Shown: positions 11,501 to 23,500 of the stretch, one piece after another | Position numbering within the stretch: the stretch's first letter is position 1 | How the letters are laid out: each line of letters begins with the position of its first letter | Assembly (NCBI GenBank): GCA_028023455.1 | Contig: JAQFVV010012530.1 | Span: 870,001 to 934,000 of the forward strand | Reading direction: 5' to 3' | Source: Epiperipatus broadwayi | Lineage: Eukaryota > Onychophora > Udeonychophora > Euonychophora > Peripatidae | Length of the DNA stretch: 64,000 nucleotides | Made by a program: the position numbers and the translations under genes | The notes under the pieces: model-generated | Database searches by the model: none | Told to the model about the DNA's origin: nothing | The model's input: the letters and a program-made list of their open reading frames with translations, nothing else

Positions 11501-14500
11501 TTAAAAAAAGTTTTACAAACAATTACTTCACCACACAGTACAATCTGTTTGATGTTTTATTGCTTGCACATATATTAATTTTAATAAATTTATTTTTGAA
11601 CTGAATAGATTTTTTAATATATTTAAAGAAGAGTTTGATTTGTTTTCTCTCCAGTAATTTAACAATATTTATTGTGTAGGAGATCTTCGAATTATTGTTT
11701 GCACGTAACAAAATGCAAATTTATCTTTTTAAAAGAAGTTTTACAAACAATTACTTTTCAAAATAACGAAGTTCAGAAAGAAATACTGCCAGACCGATTT
11801 TTAGCAGTTTTGAAAGATTGCAGTAAAAAAGAAGTCGTAAAAATTACTTTTTAAAAAAAAGAAAAAACATTTTTACAGAAAAAAAAAAAAAAAGATCGAT
11901 TTTTAAAAGTAAATAATTTAAAAATACATAGATTTATCAAAGAGTGTAATTCAATGTAACCGTATTAAGTTTGAACGCACATTTAAATAATTGTGGTTTA
12001 TATATTAATCACACCTTCACATTATACACTATGTCTTTTTTAAGAATGTGCGTATAAAACAACCCTATGAAGCGAGTGTTAATATCGCTTCTAAACGGTG
12101 CTGTTTTTCCGTGCCAAGTAGCGTGGAGAAACAGCGCCACCTAGTGGTCTAGATTGCTGGTTAGTTGCTGTTTAGCAGACAATGTAAGCTGGATCGGTTT
12201 ACCTATGGCTAACAGCGCCACCAAGCGGGCAGTAATGCTGGCAGCTACTTGGCATAAGGTTTCTGTGCGTACGCATGGTGAACAGCGCCATCTAGCGGCT
12301 GGAACTTGTGTTGTCTGCTTTTGGCCCCCTAATCTGAATATTTCTGTGGTTGCCATGGAAATCAGCGCCTCTTGCGGCCGCATTACAAGGGGAAGACAAG
12401 AACCGTTATATTTAAATATATATATATTTACTAAATGTGTATTGGTTATAATGTTTTAACAATATTAATAAAAAATAATCATATAACATTATTATATATA
12501 ACTTCTTTTATTAAATACTTTTACATTAACTTGCCCTATATGTTTCTATCTGTATGTCCACATTTTTGAATTTTTAACATGAAAAAAAATTCATTCCTAT
12601 TTAGAAACTCAAACTCACAGTCTTACAAGAAAACTTTTTAACAACTGAGCCAATAGAAATATTACATTTCTAAAATGAAATTTTGTTAATATTGATTTAA
12701 CTCATACAATTAAATTAATTAAAAAGCCAGTACATAAATATTTTTATATGTAGATTATCACATGATATTTAAATTTAGAATTTGTTTGTTAGAGCGCATA
12801 TTTTTTATTTTTACGTCTTATTATTAAATTATAATTTTTGTCAGATATTTTTGTAAGTTTTAATCATTTTTTAAAATAATATATAACTAAAAAGGGTTGT
12901 TTTCTATCTCTCATGTCAGCTGTTTGATGGCATTAATGCTAATCAAAAACACATATTATGATTCCGGGCCGGGCCTGTGATTTTATCTATATAAATATCA
13001 GATTTTTTAGTTTTGTAATAGGAAATTAGAGGAACTAATAGTAAATAATATTACTATTTAAAAAAACAAAAATGTAAGAAAATCACATTAAATTTAAAAA
13101 TGATACCCGAATAATTGACGTTTTTTTTGGACAGTAATTAATCATAAAATTTTTGTTTGTGTGTATCTATAAAAAGTTACGGTATTTTTTTAATAGAAAA
13201 TAATACGCAATTATACATTTTTCAATTTACACAAAATTTCTACATTCACGCTAAATTTAAAAATGATACCCGAGTAATTTGCTTTTTTTTTTTTTTTGAC
13301 AGTAATTAATCAGAAAGTGGGTTCTTTTTGTTAGTGTGTATATATAAAAAGTACTGTTTTTTAAATACTACATTTGAAAATGATATCTGACTATTTTGTA
13401 TTTTTTTTTGGACAGTAATGAATCAGAAAGTGGATTGTTTTTGTTAGTGTGTAGATATCAAAAGTAATATTATTTAACTACTAAATTTAAAAATTATACC
13501 TGAATAAGTTTTTTTTTTTTTTTGGTATTGACTAATTAATCAGAAAGTGGGTTTTATTTTCTTTGTGTGTATATATAGAAAAAGTTACGGTCTTTTTTGA
13601 ATAGAAAATAAGATGCAATTCTACATTAATCAATTTACCCACAACATTTAAAAAGTCACACTCAATTTTCAAATGATACCCAATTAATTTCCTTTTTTTT
13701 TTTGGACAGTAATTAATCAGAAAATGGGCTCTTTTTGTTAGAGTGTATATATAAAAAGATACCGTTATTTAAATACTAAATTTAAAAATGATACCCTACT
13801 ATTTTTCATTTTTTTAGACAGTAATTATTCAGAAAGTGGACTCTTTTTGTTATTATGTATATATAAAAAGTACTGTAATTCAAATACTACATTTAAAAAT
13901 CAAACCCGAATAATTTGCTTTTCTTTTTTTGGACAGCAATTAATCAGAAACTGGTTGTTTTTGTTAATGTGTGTAAATATGAAAACTAATCTTATTTTAA
14001 TAGTGAATTTTATGTAAAAATAATAATCATACATTGGGTTGTTTTTGTTTGTGCATATATATCAAAAGTAACTTGTCATGGACGAATTCTCGCGTAAACG
14101 TTACTTTCATGTGATCGTCAAAATACTGCTCTGCCGTACCCTTAAAAGCAATTTTTGAGCTTACCCATTCATAATGGAACCTTCACGACATTGTTAATAA
14201 AGTTACAATGTAACAGTAGGTTAGAGCACTTGAAAAAAAAAACCTTTGTAATGAAATTTTAAATAATTATGACAGGCTAAAATCCACACACTCTCACACG
14301 AAAGTATAGAGAAAATAGACATTCTAGCATTGTGATAAAATTAATAACACAACCAACTACGGCAGCCAATAAGGCATTTGTCTGTGCTTTTAGCATAGAA
14401 AAATGCCAGACCAGCTATCTGGTGGTGACTCTTTCTGTGTTTTATCATAGAAAGAAGCCTCTTAGGTTGGGTATAAGCCGCTGAAATGGTATATTTCTAG

Positions 14501-17500
14501 GAATTGACCTAGAAATAGCACCATTATGTGGCTGACACGATAAAATAGAAAACAACCCTAAAAAGTAAAAGAATAATATGTAAAAAAAATTTTTGTAAAT
14601 AATTCTTTTATGTAATTAGGTGACTAAAAAGTTGAAAATTACAAAGTAACACACTTCTCAGTTAATTTGCCATTCTTGAAAAATATCAGAGATCTTAAGA
14701 ATTTAGACTTGTTATAAAACAATTGGAAATTGCATGAATATTGTCATTTCATAAAAGAATTTGAGGCTTAAATAAATCATAAAAATCAATAAAGCCTCAA
14801 ATGCTTTTATGAAATGACAATATTCCTGCAATTTCCATTTGTTTTATAACAAGTCTAAATTCTTAATTTCTCTGATATTTTCCAAAAATTACAATTTAGT
14901 TGAGAAGCTGATTACTTTATTTTTTTACTTTTTAGTCAGCTATTTACATAAAAGCATTACTTAAAAAAAAAAATTTACGTAGCTTTTTTTTCTTTACATT
15001 TATTGGATCACCTAATTAATATGAATTTATCCAATAAAAATTGCTTAAAGTTTGGTTGTCTGAAGACTTGTTTTAAAAAAAATAGTAATGAAATTGCTCA
15101 TTGTTACTATATACTTTCTATCATTAAAGTAATTATTCAGCTTCATCCTGCATGGTTTAGTACAGTAGTAAATAGAATGGTGGATTCTGGAACTTAAGAT
15201 TCATGGATTGCTGTTCTCCTTTTTCATTTCGTGAGGTAAACTTATGAATTCGCAAACAATAAACCATTCAATTATTTATTGTCTACTAATGAAAAGCCCC
15301 AAATTTCAAATTTGAAAAAAAATTATTCCTAAAAGTATGGAGCAAACTGACAAAAGGAACAGCACAATTAAAAATGAAGCCTCCATTTATTCAAAAAGTT
15401 AAAATCTTTAAATAATTCTTTTATATTCTTATAATTTTCAAGAAATTTTACTACAATAACATTCTTCACTAATACTATCAATCTTGATACTTTCTAGAAA
15501 ATACTAATGAATTTATAGTTATTGCTGTATTCTTGATCAGTCAGCCAAATAAAATTTGAAAAGAAGTAAGATTAAAGAACTAATAAGCAGATAATGTCAA
15601 TGGTTTTATTTCTTTCTATGAACGTTCTAAATCATTCATATTTCTAAATGGGAATTAAGTTTTCCTCTCATAAATATTGAAATAATCTGTATAAAAAAAC
15701 AAATTGAGATAATCACTAAATAAGTAAATGTTAATATATTGCTCAGGATTTCATATGAAATTTGAGTGCCTGAAGTAACAGAATTAAGCCACGATCCTTG
15801 GATTTTAAACTTTAAAATCAGTCATTGTATTAATTCACGAAGGAAAGGTAGTCATTAGTTACTTGGAAAAGTAAGTCATGCGCTTAAAAATACTTTCCAA
15901 ATTTGAATTGTGTGAAATGACACAACAGTAATATATATATGCACACACACACACACAGTATGCTTGGGTAAATATTATTTCACCAGCAATCTATATATTG
16001 TTGCTTTGAAAACATTGAATGCTTTTACATTTCTTTTTTTTTTTACAGTAAATAATATACTGTAATTACTTTGCCTGTTTATGTAAGTAAATGTGTGTGT
16101 CATCACATGATCACCATTTCTTATGCTTGCTCATAACTGTTATTAAACAGGCAAAACTCTCCATACAGTAGTGCCTCTCAGTGCAAGCCAGGCCACAAGC
16201 CAGCAAGTAGTTTGGGGATATTGGATGAGTAGGCACTAGATAGGGATTTTATGCACAAGCCTTCTGGCATCCATTGATTACTTTGGCTTGCACTGAATGG
16301 CACTACTGTATGGAGAGTTTTGCCTGTTTAGATGTGTATGTGTGTGTGCATATGTCTATATTTTTTCTGTTGTGTTATTTTATATATGGAACATGTATTA
16401 ATAACTTAGAATGTATTTGTGAACTTTCATGATATTTCATTTCACTATATTATTTATAGAGGTTTTATTTTAAAAAAAGATAAATATTAAGTTATTAGCA
16501 CATAGAGATCTGTTGCTAGTATTAAACTACATTAGACTAGAAGTTATTATTGTAGCAAAGAACTTATTTAGTATATATACCTTTTATAGCATATATATTT
16601 GATCAAGCAAGTATTCAATCATGTCAGAATTCAGCAGACAATATATTGTTATTCCAAATTGAGGGAAAAAACCACCAATAGAGTCTGCATCAATAAGCAT
16701 AATTTAAGTTTTGGTCTTTGTGACATAGGCATAAGATATAAGAATTCAAAGGAATTAGATTTTAGGGAAGAAGAATTTAATACTTCTTTCAGAACAATAA
16801 TTTTCCCAAAATCAGATGCAAACTAGGAAATGTTATAGTGACTTCCATTATAATAATAAGCTTTGAATGTAATGAATATGTTTGAAATACTATTTTGCAT
16901 AAATAATCTTGTATAGACTTGATTTTACTTGCAAGATTATCAGAAAAATAGGTGACGAGCATTATGTTTAAAATTTTCATCTATGTTAAGTAAGTGTATT
17001 TTTGTCAAGAGAAGTATTCTATTTCCAATGATCTTGATAATCTTCATTAGCATAACAACACATTCATTTTGCAACTGTTGAATACAGGTCTTTGTAACTA
17101 TTCTCTTAACCATATAGATTATATTCAGTATATTCCAGTGAAAAAATGGCAGATGACTGGTTCTCTTCAACTTTCCTGCAACATCATTTCTGAATAAGTG
17201 CATATGTTATATAGCAACATAGTTTAGTTATTCGCCATAAAAATTTTAAGACATTAGTATATATGGGTTACGAGTTACATTATGAAATGTGACAGTGTTT
17301 CCAGTTACATTATGAAATATGACAGTGTTTTTATACCTCCATAGATCATCTTCAGTGTTCTTTCTGCCATCACAAAATTTTGCAAACTACTTGAAAACAT
17401 TTTTGTGATTCATAGCTTCACTGCCATTTGTAATTTGAATTATTTTAAATATTTCAGTAGAAGTTTTATTCAAATTTAAACAAAATTGTTTTAACATATG

Positions 17501-20500
17501 AAAATGTCATATTTCATGTTATAACTCATGATTTAATAAGCTAGTACCTTAAAATTTGTGTGGTAATACTATGTAACGTGTTAATTCATAGATAGGACTA
17601 CAGGCATTTTGGAGAGAGAAGAATTCACTTTTTCACTATGACAGTTGAGTAAATTTGAACTTTCCATATCTTGTTTGCCAAAGCATATGGGATTTACTCT
17701 TATTCACTCAATCATAACTAGTGATGAGCATACTGTAGGGCACTATCTGTTTATAAGCCTATTGCTGGTAATGTTAGCCCATCATGGTAATATTTCCTGC
17801 TCATTATATATATCTCCTTAATACATGCATATTATCCAGATTGTATCTATTGAAAATATGATCGAGACAAATTCACTGAAACATTTATTTGTTTAAAGAT
17901 GGTATCACATTCGAAGTCCCTCACTGCACTATGAGTAACTGATTTGAACCCATATCCAATTGTTGTTCATCCACTGAACCATAGCTTAAGGGTGCACAAA
18001 ACTCAAGATATACTATTTAGTTTAAACATCTGGTAAAATTGGTGAAGTGCACAAATGAGAAGTGAACAAAAGCTAAAATTTTAAAATTCAATAATAATTT
18101 TATTCATGCAGTAATAAGAACATGACGTATTGATACATTCCCATAAATCTGCCAAAACCTTTTTTAGGTAATGGGCTTTTAGTAACTTCCATTATCCTCT
18201 ATCTATGAATTTAAACCAATAATATTTCACTTATTTCATATGCTTAATTGTTGTTTTAATAATAAACCATAAAACATCATATGATCACCATTTCTTATGC
18301 TTACACAAGTTGTTTACACATTAATCTGGTTTGCACTGGTGGCGCTACTGTGTGGAGAGTTTAGCCTCTGTGTGTTTTAATAATACAGATAAATTAATAA
18401 TAATAGAAATAAAGTAATTTCCTTATCAATTAAATAGACAATACATGAAGAAAAAATTATTACTCTGAAAACATCCAACACATAATATATTTCAGAGTAA
18501 CTGGGTGGTTAGTAGTATATTCTAACAATCAATAATGAAATCAATGGTAATTTATGATATGCATCACAGTATCATATATACAGAAAAAAAAAAAGTCTTA
18601 CTTCTTACCCTGCTTATTAATAAACAATTCAGTCTCTCTTTAGTTTCTTAGTTTAAGTAGGCAAAAAGCATAAAATAATAAAAATTTAATATTCCTAAAT
18701 AGCTGTCAATAAAACTCATCTTGAGTAATCCTTTTTTTTTTTTGTCAAATGGAATAGTTTCAAATTTAATTCCTTAATTAATCCTGGGTACACAATTTTA
18801 TTAACTTGACTAGCAAACATATAGATTAGTTGATTAATCCTTATATTTGGTTGTCAAAACAAATCAGTCTATTACTCCTTGTTTTGGTCATTTCTTTGGC
18901 TGTTATCGGTACTTATGTTCTCTTTCTTATAATTTGGCAAATAGATATAATCTTTGTATGAAGCAGCAACCGTGATTCTAGTTCATTAATAAGATGAACA
19001 TATGTTTTCAAAATATGCTGATCTTCATTTTTTTTTTCATGTTATAGCTAAATCTTCAAGTTAGGACTGAATATGGTCACTACTTTTTATGGATCAGCAT
19101 GCTAAGGCAGAAATAGTCAAATGGAACTTTAGCCAACCATACTGTCAATGTTTGAATTGTAAATGGCTATTTGTATTTTTTAATAATATTAGCAGTATTC
19201 ATCTATATATGCAATTATAATTGTGAGATGGACTTCACAAAAGAAGGTTGTGTTGAGTGATATGCTGTCTGATGATGATTTTCTTGGTTACCACATTAGA
19301 CAGTTTTAACTCTGATTTCTTTAATAGCAAAATATGTTCTATATTTAATTAACTATTGCAGTACTATTTATAGATACTCATATGCTCATCAAAAGATATT
19401 TATCAATAAATATATTTCACCTATAGGCATCCAATCAATTCCTACAGTATGTTTTTTGATAAACAACAATAATATATCAAGAAAATAGAATAGAACAAAA
19501 AGAGAAAAGAAAAAAAAATTTTTTTGCACACCTGAATTCATTTGCAAGCAAATCACATTATATATGTTGTAACGGTACGGATTCCTTCTAGGAAATTGAG
19601 TTGGTCGCATCTATCAATAATCGGATTTAGGATCTTCATATAGGATGATCTGATCTAATCTCAATCCAAAATTGAACCTGTCTTAAACAGGATAATTTAG
19701 TATTAACCTATCTAATACAGACACAATCTAAATTAATTCATCCAATCTTCACCTCATAATTCAGCCCTAATGTGGTGAACTGTTATAAATGGCTATTTAA
19801 TTGTCGGACCTTGTAACCTCAGATTCCCTCTTGTTAATCCCTACTTCCATACTGTTATAATATATATATACAACAAATTGAATTGATACAGAATCTTCAA
19901 AAGTACCATCTACAAAAAATTTTGCTTCATTGATGAAAAAATGACCAATTTCCACAGGATGCTTATTTTGGATTCAACTGTTTTTTAACTTCCATGAGAG
20001 AAGATTAATCTCACATCAAGCACAGCAATTAATTACATATTTATTTAAATACCATTTGCACATTCTACAATAAAAAATAGTTCCCACAGGCCCTAATTTA
20101 TTTAATTAAGTATAGAGATAGTGATTTGATAGTGGAAGAATGGGGAGGAGGGATTATACAACTCTACCTCATGTATGCATGAATCTTGGTAAAAAGAACT
20201 TGATTATAATAACATTAAATAGATTGTATTAAGGGTATTTAAATAGAATCAAAGCTACTGTGGGATTGTCTCCTTTTAAATGTTTAAGTCAGAAACACAA
20301 GTTTTGTAGACATTAATTGATTTTTTCTATCATTATAGCAATGAGATAAAATATTATATCATTTGGAGATGGCACTTTCACAATTTGATATTTCAGTTTG
20401 TTTTATTTACAGAGCCACTAATTTGTGTGTTATAATATATGAAATTAAAGAAACATTAAGGAAATATAGTGTATCATTCCTGCGCATTGAGAAGCTTCTA

Positions 20501-23500
20501 TGATCTTCAGCCAAATTATTCTGTTTAAGGAGTCCCTATCTGAAATGAAGTCTTTTCATAAGATATTTTGGTAATAATATGAATACTGAACCCTACCGTC
20601 AGATGGCACTCTTTTTCACCCAATTCACATCAATATACTGATTATCAGGCCGTCTGTTTACATAATATTACGGTAAAAAAAAATTTTTTTTTCCCAACCG
20701 GTTTTTAATTTTTTTTTAGCGGCGATGGTAAACCACCAAAGTTTTTTTTTCCCCACCCAGGTTTTTTTTTTTTTTGTATTTAATAAACAAATACTTTGTT
20801 TTTAGATGGTCTAGGGGTGTTGGTTTTTTTGTAAATTAATGACTAACTGTCCATAGGTTTCTTTATATAATATTACTTACGGTAAACCAAATTTTTTTTT
20901 TTTGTTTCGTTTTTTTTAAGAAACAAACACTTTGTTTTTAAATGGTGTAGGGGTGTTGGTTTGCTTTTAAATTAGCGATTAACACTCCATCGGTTTGTTT
21001 ACACAAAAATACAGTAACAAACACTGTTGTTTTTAGATAGTGGAGCAGGGGGGGGGGTTGATTGTTTGCTTTTAACTTATCCTTTTTTTTTTTGGGTGAT
21101 GTTTTGATTTGCTGAAAGACTTCAACAATCCGGTATTTTTGAATAAACCAATACTTGGCTTTTTTTTTTTAGAGGGTGGAGGGGGAAGGGGTTGTTTTGA
21201 TTTTGAATTGTCGTCTTTTTTTTTGTTGTTGTTTCAAATCTTTACGCAACAGAAAGCTTTATATGATAGCGAAAAGTTTTTCCTTAATTTTTTGGGCCTT
21301 TAATTTTAAAAAAAGATATAAACAGTTTGTTTTTAAAGAACACTTTTTTTTTAATCATTGGGAAGTGGGGTGGTGGGAAAGATTTGTTTTGATTTTTAAT
21401 TATCGATTTCTTTTTGGATTTTCTTTTTGAACATTTTATTATGTTACAGCACAGTTCTTTATTATTATTTTATTTATTTTTGGTAGGGTCTTTTGAATAA
21501 ACTCTTAAACACTTCTTTTTTTTTTTTTTTTGGTATAATAAAATATTACCTACTTTAACTGTTAATGAAATTTATCAAATATTACCTACCTACTTTATAA
21601 TCATGTGAACAACAAGTTTCCCCATAAAATAATTTATTGAATCAAAAAGAAACAAAACTTTTGACAAATTGTGAAGCAAAACAAGTAAAAGAAAACAACA
21701 AAACACCACCATTTACGGGGGCATAAAAAACAGCAGCCAAAAGTGACACACAAATAAAATAACAGGGAAGCCTCAAAGCTGTAAGTAACAGGATTTTGGA
21801 GCCTTCGAACCAACAATTTACCTTACGCAGACCTACATAGGTACGCTTGTAGGAGTTTCTTTTTCTGGGACAAGACAATATTGTGCGTCCACTTGTGTGG
21901 CCGGCCGACAATTCACTCAGTTTCGACCAATTCGGACAACTTTCAGATGACATTTGATAGTTCTCGCACTGATTCGCACATAAACAGGCATTTGCGCGCA
22001 AAATCGGAAAAAACTCTGCTGAAAAAAAGAACCTTTTCAAGTTGTGTGCAGTTCAAAAGCATAGGGAAGCATGTTGAAACAGTAAGATTCGTCTTCGAAT
22101 CTTAAGTTTCACCTTTTTCTATCGTCTCTCACTCACCGGTCTATCCTACCCAAATTTAAACTTTTTGGTATCGAATTGTGTGTGTAGCAATATTAAAAAT
22201 GTATAGATATATATAGAATTCTCCATAAACACGCACACATTTCGATCTCAAATTTAAGGCAATAAATGAAGATAAATAATATAATTTAGATTTCTTCTTT
22301 TAGTTATAAAAAAATATATATTTTAACCATTTATTTTGAATTGTAAAATCCGTTATTTATTGCTTTGTTTAAATTTCATTTAATAATAATTTAGAAATAG
22401 ATTGTAATATTTAATTAAAAGTAAAAATTAATCGTATGTTCCCTTTTTTGTCTTTGAAATTTTAAAAGAATCGGTCGGTGAGAGATAATAGTTTAATTAA
22501 AAAGAAAAATTCCCTAAAATGTAATTATAAAAATGAAATGTAAAATCTAAACGTAAACATTAGAACGGCAGCTTTCTCGATAATTAAAATTAACAAAAAT
22601 GCATTGATTATCCTCAGGGCAGATTAAGTGGAAGCCAAAAATAAACTATGACAAAAATGTGAAAGATAAGATATAAGAAAAGAGGCCATTTTAGACTTTC
22701 TAGAGACTTTTCACTTTAACTTTAGCTGTGCTCTCAATCAGTTGAGAGTCTCCAAGATATTAAATAAATTTTTCCTGTCATGGTATGACCGAGTAAAAGC
22801 GCCCAGACTATTCTCCGCCCGGTGGTGGCTATCGGATGCCAAACCTTCCATTGTCCTTCATAAATTCAACCACGAAGATCTGTTGCCTAAAATAATGAGA
22901 AAGCTGCTGCTGCTGTTAAATTAAATGAACCACCTAAATACAGGAAAGAACTGCTAATCATGAACAATTTGCTACTGACCAATGGAATCGGAAAACTTCT
23001 CATAAAACAGGTACCTGTGTCCAAATTCTCTAGAGTACTCTACTAATATCCAGCTACGCTCATTCATTCTGTATATAACTTATAAATTGTAGAATTATCA
23101 TTTGAAATGCTAAATTTTTAATAATTAATATGTAAACTTCTTTAATAATCTAGTCTGCCTAACTCTATCTTTCTTGGGTGCGTATTTCTAAAATCTATAT
23201 TTATTATTTAATTATTGCATGCTCATAATTGTCTAAATATAAATCTGTGATCATTTGAAACAGTGGATGCGTGTCAAATTTTTCATTAATATTTATTTTC
23301 ATAAATGACTTAATATTTTCATACAAACGACACGCATTCAATGCTTCCGTTATTGTAATGCAGGGGTCTACTGCTTAGCAAATGGCTGACGTATCAGTTG
23401 TAATAATCACCTAGTCTATATATTGTTTTTATATCTTATTAAACTGTAATTAATAATTCCATAAAATTTGCATTTCTTTGATAGTCGCAAACATTCATTA

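Larger units (their letters stand above)
2650..12404. mobile_element. 9.75-kb palindromic composite transposon (head-to-head RTE bodies)
   Basis: The left arm (2650-8559) and right arm (8582-12404) are near-identical inverted copies, by eye about 97-98% in the outer 400 bp. Both termini begin ggttcttgtcttccccttgt, and perfect 8-bp direct repeats flank the unit. Arm order from the outside in is a GC-rich end with three ggcgctgtt boxes, an AT-rich stretch, a 228-bp tandem duplication, and a 5'-truncated LINE whose 3' end faces out. The left arm is longer only because of a nested element at 5136-7170. No transposase was recognised. An 8-bp duplication fits hAT, P or Merlin-type enzymes; the terminus does not match a hAT end that I know. 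The most economical reading is a non-autonomous fold-back element moved in trans. Confidence 0.85.

Noticed and set aside
15940-15957. (AC)n microsatellite
   Set aside because: Ordinary short microsatellite.
21634-22040. Overlapping minus-strand frames of 60 and 132 codons in the 20.6-24.9 kb unit
   Set aside because: There is no recognisable domain and a low-complexity end. They are kept only as part of the unit description.
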